DNA from: a virus
Direction: 5' to 3' (one strand)
IMG/VR virus record: IMGVR_UViG_3300042373_000587
Coordinates: 1 to 21,697 of that record
DNA length: 21,697 nucleotides
Position numbers and translations under genes: made by a program. Position 1 is the first letter of the stretch. Every line of letters starts with the position of its first letter. Below, in pieces: positions 1-6,104 of this stretch. The notes beneath the pieces were generated by a model, which saw nothing but the letters and a program-made list of their open reading frames with translations, did no database searches and was not told the origin of the DNA.

Positions 1-2
1 AA

Positions 3-899
3 GACTGGACACCGGAAGCAGCTCGTCGATTCAAGGAACTCAAAGCCGAACTCAAGACCTACCGCAGTAGGTCTGAGGAACTGGAGCAAGTCGCGGCTCA
101 GAAGGAAAGCCGACTTCAGGAATTGGAGGCACTCGCCAACAATCCAGAGTACCAGCAACTCCAAGACCGGATTGCTGAGTACGAGAAGAACATGCTCGTC
201 ACGAAGCTGGAGCAGAGCCACGCCTACCAGACCCTTGTTGAGCAGCCACTTGCCAACCTCGTACAGGAAGCCGATAACATTGCCGAGAAGTACTCGCTCG
301 ACTCCAATACTCTCCTTGAAGTCATTGCCAGCGACGACGAGGCCGCGCAGGAAGAACAACTTTCTGAGTTACTTGCCAACGCCAGCGACCGCGACAAGTT
401 CCGCATCTACAAAATTATCGAGGAGACCAAACCAATCCTTGAGCAACGTAGGGTTTTGCAGGAGCACGCTGAGGCGGCTCTGCGCGAAGCTGAGGAGCTT
501 GACAGCGTTCGGAACCAGCAGAGCCTTATCGAGCGTGTGCAACAGCGTCAGGAGGCTGCTAACGCAGTTGCTGACAAGCTCAAGAACAAGCTCACGTTCC
601 TTTCCGGCATGGAGGGTGTGGACCTTTCGGCCTACGCCAAAGAAGCGGCAGAGCTTGAACCCTCTACCCTTGACCCTGTAACCGGAACCTATCACGCGAT
701 TGCTGCAAAGCTGTTGCCGAAGATGGCCGCTCAGTACATCAGTCTCCAGAAGGAGATCGATTCGTTGACCGACCGCCTTGCCGAGTACGACCGTGCCACA
801 CCAAAGGCTGGTGGCGGATCGCTCGCTACGGCTGGCGCACCTGTCGCCGCTGACGGCAAGTCATTCCTTGATGCAGTCTCTGCTGCATTTGGTCGCTAA
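3..899 (+). CDS. Capsid scaffold/assembly protein, coiled-coil, 5' end cut by window
   Basis: The frame is open from base 3 with no stop, so the true start lies upstream and 298 residues are visible. A TTG at 123 is an internal Leu codon, not a credible start, because coding continues smoothly before it. The protein is rich in Glu, Lys, Arg, Ala and Gln with long heptad-like stretches over the first 130 and again around residues 130-190, then a Gly/Ala-rich linker and a short amphipathic C-terminal helix ending AVSAAFGR. Helical body plus a short C-terminal helix, immediately upstream of the capsid gene, is the arrangement of phage scaffolding proteins, which template procapsid assembly through the C-terminal helix and are then expelled. 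Function rests on position and composition; no specific family is recognised. An internal core or portal-associated protein is the alternative. Confidence 0.7.
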   Translation, partial: DWTPEAARRFKELKAELKTYRSRSEELEQVAAQKESRLQELEALANNPEYQQLQDRIAEYEKNMLVTKLEQSHAYQTLVEQPLANLVQEADNIAEKYSLDSNTLLEVIASDDEAAQEEQLSELLANASDRDKFRIYKIIEETKPILEQRRVLQEHAEAALREAEELDSVRNQQSLIERVQQRQEAANAVADKLKNKLTFLSGMEGVDLSAYAKEAAELEPSTLDPVTGTYHAIAAKLLPKMAAQYISLQKEIDSLTDRLAEYDRATPKAGGGSLATAGAPVAADGKSFLDAVSAAFGR

Positions 900-910
900 T
901 CAAATTCGAC

Positions 911-958
911 AGCTTCGTACAAATTTGTATTGACAACTAATGCGATTTGTACGAAGCT
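911..958 (+). repeat. Perfect 14-bp inverted repeat between scaffold and capsid genes
   Basis: Left arm 911-924 (AGCTTCGTACAAAT) and right arm 945-958 are exact reverse complements, separated by 20 bases. It starts 12 bases after the scaffold stop codon. There is no T-run after the right arm, so it is not a classic intrinsic terminator. It could be an RNase III-type processing site, an mRNA-stabilising hairpin, or a DNA operator. Confidence 0.8.
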
Positions 959-961
959 ACC

Positions 962-980
962 CGCAACCCCAAAAGTTGCG
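962..980 (+). repeat. Small hairpin in capsid leader
   Basis: CGCAAC at 962-967 pairs with GTTGCG at 975-980 across a 7-base loop. It sits directly downstream of the 14-bp inverted repeat and may stack on it in the transcript. Confidence 0.5.
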
Positions 981-1073
981 ACACCGACGGTCCGCTCCGT
1001 ACCAGCCAAAAGCAAACACGGTTCTAGTAGGTGAGACACTTGAAAGGTAACTTGAAGCTAAGGCCCATGCGCC

Positions 1074-1094
1074 TGTCGCCCCGCTTCTGCGACA
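1074..1094 (+). repeat. Small hairpin in capsid leader
   Basis: TGTCGC at 1074-1079 pairs with GCGACA at 1089-1094 over a 9-base loop. It marks the 3' edge of the structured part of the leader, just before the G-free stretch. Confidence 0.45.
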
Positions 1095-1146
1095 CCCGTG
1101 TATTCTTTAACTTTAACAACCTTTTAACTTCTAACTACCTACTACT

Positions 1147-2442
1147 ATGGCTGTAAACGCTGGACAACTCTTTTCGCAAACTGATGCGAATACCGCAATC
1201 GATACGGTCCTCACACAAGAGGCTAACCGTATCGGTCAGGACATTCATCGCCGCACGCTTCACGTGTCGCCTTGGATGGACCTCATCAAACAGACTGCCT
1301 TTCCGGACGGAATGGGTTACACCCTCGGCACTCTGATCTACGACCGTGCTCTCCCGACCACGACTGCTAACGGCTCGACCCTTGGCACGAACTGGATCGA
1401 CGTGGGCGGTGCAACCGCTGATTCGCTTGCTACTACTAGCACCCTCGATCAGATCATCACTGGTTCCAAAGACACCAACATCGGTGCTGGCACCAACAAC
1501 GCTAACGGCAAGTCGTTCATCTCGTTCGCTCGCCAACTCAAGCAGTACTCGTTGAAACGAGCCACCGTTGAGTCGCCGCGCATCAACGTGGAAGACCTTC
1601 GTTTCGCCGCTTATCGCACCGAGCAGCTCCGCGCTGTCATGGATGCGCTTACCGACGCGACCAAGTACTCGTGGGAAGAGCGTTATCGTGACGAGTATGA
1701 CCGTATCTGCGCTAACTACGTGATCTGCGAAGCGAGCGGTACTGTCATCACTTCGACTGGTAAAGAAGGCAACGCTTCCGCCGACATCGACTTCGGTGCC
1801 GCTGGTGCTACTCCTTCCGCCAACATCTCGAACAAGATCCTTGACTCGATCTACTTCCGCTTGGTCCGTGCCGGAGCTGGTACGAACGCCTACGGTCGCG
1901 AGAACGCACGCCCTGTCTTCGCCCTTGTCTGCTCGTCGGAAGCCTCCTACGCGCTGCAAACCGAAGCTGGTTTCCGTGACGACGTTCGCTACAACAATGC
2001 GAAGGTCTCGGAACTCATCGCTCCGCTTGGCGTCGAGAAGTCCTTCCGTGGTTTCTACCACTTGATCGACGACCTCGCTCCTCGCTTCACCGATGACGGC
2101 GACGGCAACCTCACCCGCGTTCTGCCCTACACCGCTTCGAGCGGCGTGGTCACTCCGAACGCCTCGTACGAGACAGCCCCGATCGAAGCTGCTTACATCC
2201 TTCACCAAGACGTGATGGAGTCGCAGATCCCTGAGCCGATCAGCGGTTCTAACGGACTCACCTTCGATCCCGTCAACTATCGCGGTAAGTTCGCTTGGAA
2301 GAACATCCCTTCCATCGACCTCAACCCCGATGGCACAGTCGGCTTCTTCCGTGGTGTTCTCGCTTCTGCCTCGAAGCCCATCAAAACCGAGTTCGGTTTC
2401 GTGGTGCTCTTCGCTCGCACAAGTGCAACTCCTGCTGCCTAA
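1147..2442 (+). CDS. Major capsid protein (probable)
   Basis: A 431-residue soluble protein follows the scaffold-type gene and a long structured leader. Codon choice is strongly biased (many CGT, AAC, CTC, GCT), unlike most genes downstream, which fits very high expression. The N-terminal ~60 residues are helical and charged; the middle alternates Gly/Thr/Ala-rich loops with a helical stretch around residues 155-190 rich in Tyr, Glu and Arg. This profile fits an HK97-fold shell protein, with the N-terminal helix and a long spine helix, but I recognise no signature motif, so the call rests on order, length and codon bias. ATG 1147 is chosen because the upstream stretch is non-coding and G-free; it has no Shine-Dalgarno sequence. 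The same TACTACT-ATG start context recurs at 7731. Confidence 0.72.
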   Translation: MAVNAGQLFSQTDANTAIDTVLTQEANRIGQDIHRRTLHVSPWMDLIKQTAFPDGMGYTLGTLIYDRALPTTTANGSTLGTNWIDVGGATADSLATTSTLDQIITGSKDTNIGAGTNNANGKSFISFARQLKQYSLKRATVESPRINVEDLRFAAYRTEQLRAVMDALTDATKYSWEERYRDEYDRICANYVICEASGTVITSTGKEGNASADIDFGAAGATPSANISNKILDSIYFRLVRAGAGTNAYGRENARPVFALVCSSEASYALQTEAGFRDDVRYNNAKVSELIAPLGVEKSFRGFYHLIDDLAPRFTDDGDGNLTRVLPYTASSGVVTPNASYETAPIEAAYILHQDVMESQIPEPISGSNGLTFDPVNYRGKFAWKNIPSIDLNPDGTVGFFRGVLASASKPIKTEFGFVVLFARTSATPAA

Positions 2443-2449
2443 TTAACCC

Positions 2450-2481
2450 GCCGGAGGTTCTCTAAATAGGGGACCTCCGGC
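2450..2481 (+). terminator. Terminator-like hairpin after capsid gene
   Basis: GCCGGAGGT at 2450-2458 pairs perfectly with ACCTCCGGC at 2473-2481. Adding one G-T and one C-G pair makes an 11-bp stem with a 10-base loop. The tail is only moderately T-rich (ACATCTCTTT), so it probably attenuates or protects the 3' end of the capsid mRNA rather than stopping all transcription. Confidence 0.6.
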
Positions 2482-2497
2482 ACATCTCTTTACGACA

Positions 2498-2671
2498 ATG
2501 CCGACTCTTGACGACGCTCCTATTGTTCCTAAAATCACTGGCGCTGATGTTGCTGCTGACGATCTGATTCAGATCTATGACGTTTCGGCTCAACGCCCCA
2601 AAACCATCACGATTGCCCAACTGATCGTTGCACTTGATGCACTTGACGCTGGCGCTCTTGCTGACAGCTAA
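2498..2671 (+). CDS. Small phage protein (57 aa) between two hairpins
   Basis: ATG 2498 to TAA 2671 gives 57 residues beginning MPTLDDAPIVPK. The central part, DDLIQIYDVSAQRPKTITIAQLI, is split here as DDLIQIYDVS and KTITIAQLI; this D-L-x-x-x-Y-D-x-S then I-T-x-x-x-L pattern is familiar to me from short segments of phage fibre and head-decoration proteins. There is no signal peptide or membrane segment, and the protein is acidic. It is transcribed behind the capsid gene and ends nine bases before a strong terminator, so it should share the high capsid expression. A minor capsid-associated or decoration protein is plausible but unproven. Codon use is similar to the capsid gene. Confidence 0.6.
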   Translation: MPTLDDAPIVPKITGADVAADDLIQIYDVSAQRPKTITIAQLIVALDALDAGALADS

Positions 2672-2679
2672 CCTGAATC

Positions 2680-2721
2680 GGCACCCTGTAGCCTAAAAAC
2701 TACAGGGTGCCTTTTCTCTTT
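2680..2721 (+). terminator. Strong intrinsic terminator closing the capsid unit
   Basis: A perfect 12-bp stem (GGCACCCTGTAG at 2680-2691 with CTACAGGGTGCC at 2700-2711) has an 8-base A-rich loop and is followed by TTTTCTCTTT. This is a textbook Rho-independent terminator separating the capsid unit from the lysis block. Confidence 0.9.
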
Positions 2722-2781
2722 ACAAAAGGTTCCAGATCTGCCAACCTATTTCTGTAACCGAAAACATCAATTTCCAAAACA

Positions 2782-3018
2782 ATGCCCGCCTACATCCCAA
2801 TGCCCGAAGGTCTTCAGCTCCCTGAAGAACCACAATTTGATCTTCCTGTAACCTTCGAGGTGCGTGACAATATGCTTTACGCTCTTGCTGTTGGGGGCCT
2901 ACCTGTTCCGCAAGAGGGCGAAGAGCCTGAAGAGATGGAAGAGGAAGCACCAGAAGGCGGAGAAATGGATTTCATGGCTGCTGTCGAAGCTGGTATGAAG
3001 AAACCACAACCTAAATAA
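2782..3018 (+). CDS. Acidic small protein A (78 aa), paralogue of the 3944 gene
   Basis: A 78-residue very acidic protein. Order: Pro-rich start (MPAYIPMPEGLQLPEE), a short beta-like part (VTFEVRDNMLYALAVGGLPVP), a Glu/Gly-rich low-complexity stretch at about residues 46-62, and a C-terminal amphipathic helix (DFMAAVEAGMKKP). The same order and many of the same residues recur in the 103-residue protein at 3944-4255, so the two are paralogues. They flank the lysis genes. No domain is recognised; the acidic tract might bind a basic partner, but that is speculation. ATG 2782 follows an A-rich leader without a Shine-Dalgarno sequence. Confidence 0.65.
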   Translation: MPAYIPMPEGLQLPEEPQFDLPVTFEVRDNMLYALAVGGLPVPQEGEEPEEMEEEAPEGGEMDFMAAVEAGMKKPQPK

Positions 3019-3022
3019 CACT

Positions 3023-3175
3023 ATGAAGACCACAGCATTGGGTATCCTGACTATTGTTGCCACGCTTGCTAATGTGGGCGTGCAAGTCCTTAAAGGTGGC
3101 GCACCTGATTTCATGGCTGCGTTTGCCGCTGTAACCGCCGGAATCGGCCTAATCAAAGCTCGCGACAACAAGTAA
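3023..3175 (+). CDS. Small two-segment membrane protein, holin-like (50 aa)
   Basis: ATG 3023 to TAA 3175, 50 residues. A hydrophobic segment at about residues 4-23 (TALGILTIVATLANVGVQVL) is followed by a short Gly/Pro turn and a second at about 29-44 (DFMAAFAAVTAGIGLIKA), then a charged tail (RDNK). Short size, two hydrophobic helices, a charged C-terminus and a place just upstream of an endolysin fit a holin-type or holin-associated inner-membrane protein. Its stop shares bases with the next start (TAATG), so the two are probably translated together. No sequence motif proves pore formation. Confidence 0.6.
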   Translation: MKTTALGILTIVATLANVGVQVLKGGAPDFMAAFAAVTAGIGLIKARDNK

Positions 3176-3351
3176 TGACTACAGACCAAGGCAGGGACCT
3201 ACTGCACGGCGTTGCTGGCACTGTGGCCCCTGCCCTTGGGGTCATTACTTCGTTCCAAGAGCAACTAGAATGGGGCTTGCGCATGACCTCACTGACAATC
3301 GGTATTGTCGTGGGGTTGCTTTCCCTATTCCGACTGCTTAAGAAACTCTAA
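3175..3351 (+). CDS. Single-span membrane protein, holin candidate (58 aa)
   Basis: ATG 3175 overlaps the previous TAA. The 58 residues start with a soluble part of about 36 residues, followed by one hydrophobic helix (LTIGIVVGLLSLF, about 40-52) and a basic end (RLLKKL). A single membrane helix with a positively charged terminus, next to another small membrane protein and directly before the amidase, fits a holin or antiholin. Which of the pair forms the lethal hole cannot be told from sequence. It could also be a spanin-like accessory, but no lipobox or paired spanin gene is seen. Confidence 0.58.
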   Translation: MTTDQGRDLLHGVAGTVAPALGVITSFQEQLEWGLRMTSLTIGIVVGLLSLFRLLKKL

Positions 3352-3352
3352 A

Positions 3353-3375
3353 TAGGTCAAGTATAACACGACCTA
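3353..3375 (+). repeat. 6-bp inverted repeat upstream of the endolysin
   Basis: TAGGTC at 3353-3358 and GACCTA at 3370-3375 are exact reverse complements with an 11-base spacer, beginning just after the holin-candidate stop and ending 17 bases before the amidase ATG. It could be an operator or a small leader hairpin controlling endolysin timing. The arms are short, so chance is possible. Confidence 0.35.
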
Positions 3376-3392
3376 CAACGTAGATCCTAAAC

Positions 3393-3947
3393 ATGAGCAC
3401 CATCGGAATCTGCATCGGCCACAGCCGCAGCGGCGATAAGGGTGCCGTCAACACAAAAGGTGCAAGCGAACACACCTTCAATAGCAAAATTGGGCACATT
3501 ACCGCCGATTTGCTACGAAAAAAGGGATATACAGTGCATGTTGTTGACGAATATAAGGGGGGGTCCTACTCCTCAGCGATCTGCTGGCTATCGGACCACC
3601 TTGCAAAACTCGGCGTAAATGTGGCTGTTGAGCTGCACTTTAACTCTGCCGGACCGTTCGCTCAAGGCCATGAGTGGTTGCACTGGTTCCGTAGCACAAA
3701 GGGGCAGCGTCTGGCATCCTGTTTCAATCACGCTTTTAAGGAATCCTTTCCAGAAGCTCGTGTACGCGGCGTCAAGTCCGCTGATAAAGAGGACAGGGGC
3801 AGCTTGTTCCTGCGTATTACCCGTTGTCCAGCGGTTATTCTTGAGCCTTTCTTCGGTTCCAATAAGTCCGAAACGGACTTTTATACAGCCAACCAAACCA
3901 AGATGGCGGAGTGTTACGCCAAAGCCCTAACCGATTACTTGACATGA
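3393..3947 (+). CDS. Endolysin: N-acetylmuramoyl-L-alanine amidase (Amidase_3)
   Basis: The 184-residue protein cuts the amide bond between N-acetylmuramic acid and L-alanine in peptidoglycan, using one zinc ion. All expected Amidase_3 signatures are in order: GICIGHSRSGDKGA near the N-terminus with zinc ligand H10, then SEH with E26, then VELHFNSA with H82, and ILEPFFGSN with catalytic E151. The length matches a bare catalytic domain with no cell-wall-binding module or signal peptide, so export should depend on the holin candidates just upstream. A peptidoglycan target reached from the inside without a binding module is usual for phages of Gram-negative-type hosts. The stop overlaps the next start (ATGA at 3944-3947), tying its translation to the acidic protein downstream. 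Confidence 0.92.
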   Translation: MSTIGICIGHSRSGDKGAVNTKGASEHTFNSKIGHITADLLRKKGYTVHVVDEYKGGSYSSAICWLSDHLAKLGVNVAVELHFNSAGPFAQGHEWLHWFRSTKGQRLASCFNHAFKESFPEARVRGVKSADKEDRGSLFLRITRCPAVILEPFFGSNKSETDFYTANQTKMAECYAKALTDYLT

Positions 3948-4255
3948 AAGGAATGATCCCACTGCCCGACGGCATCGCCCTACCGGAAGACGCTTCGACC
4001 AAACCCTTTAGCCTTAGTGGTATGTTCCTGCTCCGTGGGGACAAACTGATGGCTCTTGAACTTGACGGAAAGCCTGTACCTTGCGGTGAGTATGAGGAGG
4101 AAGAGGGTGAAGAAGAGGAAGAAGGCGGTGAGGAAAAAGAACACGGCTGCTGTGGAGCATACAAGGAAGGCGAGATGTGCAAGGACTGCCCTAAACAAGA
4201 AGGCGGGTTCCTTGTTGCTATTGAGCGAGCCATGAAACCCTCAAAACGTAGTTGA
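3944..4255 (+). CDS. Acidic small protein B (103 aa) with Cys cluster
   Basis: ATG 3944 overlaps the endolysin stop (ATGA). The 103 residues repeat the plan of the 78-residue protein at 2782: IPLPDGIALPED, a beta-like LMALELDGKPVP, a Glu-rich tract (about residues 50-65), and a C-terminal FLVAIERAMKP helix. It adds a cysteine cluster, HGCCGAYKEGEMCKDCP, absent from protein A, which could bind a metal or form disulfides. Its TGA stop lies inside the -35 box of the 4252 promoter. ATG 3953 is an alternative start; 3944 is preferred for the coupling overlap. Function unknown; retention of two diverged copies around the lysis genes suggests a conserved role. Confidence 0.65.
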   Translation: MKGMIPLPDGIALPEDASTKPFSLSGMFLLRGDKLMALELDGKPVPCGEYEEEEGEEEEEGGEEKEHGCCGAYKEGEMCKDCPKQEGGFLVAIERAMKPSKRS

Positions 4256-4280
4256 CAAAGCACTTAACACTGCCTATCCT
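4252..4280 (+). promoter_or_regulatory. Sigma70-type promoter P1, probably leaderless start
   Basis: TTGACA at 4252-4257, a 17-base spacer and TATCCT at 4275-4280. Transcription would begin about seven bases later, at or next to the GTG start codon at 4288, giving a leaderless or near-leaderless mRNA for the first tail-fibre block. One of four promoters with the same layout. Confidence 0.72.
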
Positions 4281-4287
4281 GTAGGCC

Positions 4288-4620
4288 GTGAGCGCAGCAA
4301 ACTACGATCTCTCCATCTCTTGCGGCGAGGACTTCAACTTCACGTTGCGAGTCCTTGACGCCTTTGACGATCCAATCAATTTTACTGGATCTAGTTACGT
4401 CGCGGAGATCCGCGAGGAACACAAGAAGCCGCTTATTGCAGCATTTGCAGTAACATCTTTGGGCGACGGCACACTCAAGTTCGCCTTAACAGACACCCAA
4501 ACAAAGCTCATTAGCCCCACTCGAAAGTACAAGTGGGACTTCTTTTGGACCCAATCTGGTATCACAACTAAACTCCTTTACGGCAGCGTGACTGCTGTAT
4601 CCAACATCAGTAACTTGTAA
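4288..4620 (+). CDS. Small Ig-like tail-fibre adaptor/baseplate protein, copy 1
   Basis: A 110-residue all-beta protein starting with GTG. The GTG start is supported by the paralogue at 9531: SAANYDLSI here, LAANYDITI there. The rest follows a plan common in short phage proteins: G-x-x-F-x-F-T-L near the N-terminus, P-I-N-F-T-G, then a Y-x-W-D strand and LLYGSVTA near the end. This resembles BppU-type N-terminal or Ig-like domains of baseplate and fibre proteins. It directly precedes a fibre gene and overlaps it (TAATG at 4618-4622), so it is probably an adaptor or attachment partner for that fibre. Length matches a single domain. Confidence 0.6.
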   Translation: MSAANYDLSISCGEDFNFTLRVLDAFDDPINFTGSSYVAEIREEHKKPLIAAFAVTSLGDGTLKFALTDTQTKLISPTRKYKWDFFWTQSGITTKLLYGSVTAVSNISNL

Positions 4621-6104
4621 TGGCCTCTAACGAAACATCGAAATATAAGTTGTCTGTAGTTGAGGGCACTGAATTAAAGCTGTCTCTCAACGGCGCTCAA
4701 GGACCAATCGGACCAGCCAACACGCTGTCGATTGGTACTGTCACGACCGCCGAAACTGGTGTGCCAGCAGCGGCTAGTATTACTGGTTCCAGCCCGACGC
4801 AGACGCTTAACCTGACTTTGCCGAAAGGAAATACAGGCACAGGCGCTGTTGTTATGGTTGGCTCAACTACAACTGGCGCTGCTGGTAGTTCTGCCTCCGT
4901 CACCAATTCTGGTACGAGTAGTGCGGCTGTCTTAAACTTTACTATTCCGCGTGGCAACACTGGAAATACGGGCGCAACCGGTCCAGCTAATACTCTTTCG
5001 ATTGGCACTGTCGGAACTGGCGTAACGCCATCCGTTACTATTACTGGTGCAAGCCCCAACCAGACCCTTAACTTTGTACTCCAAAAAGGTGATAAAGGCG
5101 ATACAGGCGATACTGGTCCCATCGGACCAACTGGCGCGTCGTCGAGTGTGTTTCCTTATTTTGCCAGAACAACTTCGACCAGTGGCGACCCATCCGTAAC
5201 ATTCATTACGTGGAACCAATCGACTCAAGTTAATGCTACATTCCTAAATATTAATCATATTGGATCTGATGGTAATGACTACGATGTATTCCTTGCTTTA
5301 ATTAAACAGAATGACTTTGTAATTGTTCAAGCGCAAGGAGACTCCGATAAGTTTCAAAAGTTTCTAGTTACTGGTGCACCAACTATTATATCAAATAGTT
5401 ATGTTCGGATTCCAGTAACTAATGATTCTTTCGGAACCAGCCCAACAAACTTTACACATAACGATCCCGTTCTTTTCATTATCCAGTCCATCGGCCCTAC
5501 TGGCCCGACTGGACCATCTAATACACTCTCCATCGGAACTGTAACTGCCGGAGGAATTGGTGTTGCTTCTGCCACGATTACTGGTACTTCGCCAAACCAG
5601 ACGCTGAATCTGGTTATACCTACTGGTGCAACTGGCGCTACAGGAAATACTGGTACAGCAGCTACTATCACTGTTGGCTCCGTTGCAACTGGTGCGGCTG
5701 GCAGTTCTGTAACGATCAACAATAGCGGAACAAGTGCCGCAGCTGTTTTCGATTTCTCTATTCCGAAAGGCGATACTGGAGAAACTGGTCCGATTGGCCC
5801 TTCGATTGAGTCGCTCATCATCAACGAAACTACGACGGCGCGCACGCTCTCATTGACGGACACTAATCAGTACATCCGTTGTACAAACGTCTCTCAGACA
5901 TTTATCACAGTGCCGCCGGAATCCGCAGTCGCATGGACCGAGGGCGCAGTCGTCTATTTCCGCCGCGACTCTACTGCTGGCGCAATTAGCCTGACCGCTG
6001 GTTCCGGTGTCACAATCAACAACGGCAGCATCGCGCCAACTATTCCAGTCGATCAGAACTTCGCTCTCAAGAAAGTAGGAACGAACATTTGGGATCTCAT
6101 CTAA
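4620..6104 (+). CDS. Collagen-like repeat tail fibre protein
   Basis: A 494-residue fibre. The N-terminal 25 residues (KYKLSVVEGTELKLSL) likely anchor it. Then follow alternating beta modules of the pattern NTLSIGTV...ITG-x-SPxQTLNLxLPKG and AAGSSASVTNSGT...FxIPRG, separated by collagen-like Gly-X-Y tracts (GDKGDTGDTGPIGPTG, GPTGPTGPS, GATGATGNTG, GDTGETGPIGP). Such Gly-X-Y stretches form trimeric shafts in phage fibres. A non-repetitive block at about residues 175-285 interrupts the shaft and could be a knob. The C-terminal ~95 residues form a distinct beta domain, probably a receptor-binding tip. It overlaps the adaptor gene upstream and abuts the next fibre gene (TAAATG). Thr/Gly/Ala-rich composition reflects the repeats. 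Confidence 0.85.
   Translation: MASNETSKYKLSVVEGTELKLSLNGAQGPIGPANTLSIGTVTTAETGVPAAASITGSSPTQTLNLTLPKGNTGTGAVVMVGSTTTGAAGSSASVTNSGTSSAAVLNFTIPRGNTGNTGATGPANTLSIGTVGTGVTPSVTITGASPNQTLNFVLQKGDKGDTGDTGPIGPTGASSSVFPYFARTTSTSGDPSVTFITWNQSTQVNATFLNINHIGSDGNDYDVFLALIKQNDFVIVQAQGDSDKFQKFLVTGAPTIISNSYVRIPVTNDSFGTSPTNFTHNDPVLFIIQSIGPTGPTGPSNTLSIGTVTAGGIGVASATITGTSPNQTLNLVIPTGATGATGNTGTAATITVGSVATGAAGSSVTINNSGTSAAAVFDFSIPKGDTGETGPIGPSIESLIINETTTARTLSLTDTNQYIRCTNVSQTFITVPPESAVAWTEGAVVYFRRDSTAGAISLTAGSGVTINNGSIAPTIPVDQNFALKKVGTNIWDLI

Larger units (their letters stand above)
900..1146 (+). promoter_or_regulatory. Structured 247-base leader upstream of the capsid gene
   Basis: This is the longest gene-free stretch of the window. 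It holds three hairpins (911-958, 962-980 and 1074-1094) and then a run without any G from 1101 to 1148 into the capsid start codon. No Shine-Dalgarno sequence precedes ATG 1147. The layout suggests an mRNA leader whose 5' part is folded, for stability or processing, while the ribosome loading zone is kept single-stranded. A TTGACA at 930-935 lacks a well-spaced -10, so no promoter is called here. Hairpins and base composition are seen directly; the regulatory role is inferred. Confidence 0.5.

Noticed and set aside
123-125. TTG start for the scaffold-type gene
   Set aside because: The frame stays open and coiled-coil-like back to the window edge, so the real start is outside the window.
930-958. 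Promoter at TTGACA in the capsid leader
   Set aside because: No acceptable -10 at 15-19 bases; kept only as an observation.
1135-2208. Long antisense open frame (357 codons) across the capsid gene
   Set aside because: It is opposite a strongly codon-biased gene; its product is a Ser/Arg/Val-rich shadow with no motif, and such antisense frames arise from biased third positions.
3835-4263. Antisense Ser/Pro-rich open frame of 142 codons
   Set aside because: Low-complexity mirror of the Glu-rich tract of the acidic protein at 3944.
4697-5863. Antisense open frames of 141 and 154 codons across the collagen-like fibre gene
   Set aside because: Pro/Val-rich mirror of the Gly-X-Y and Thr-rich repeats on the + strand; no start signal and no independent coding character.
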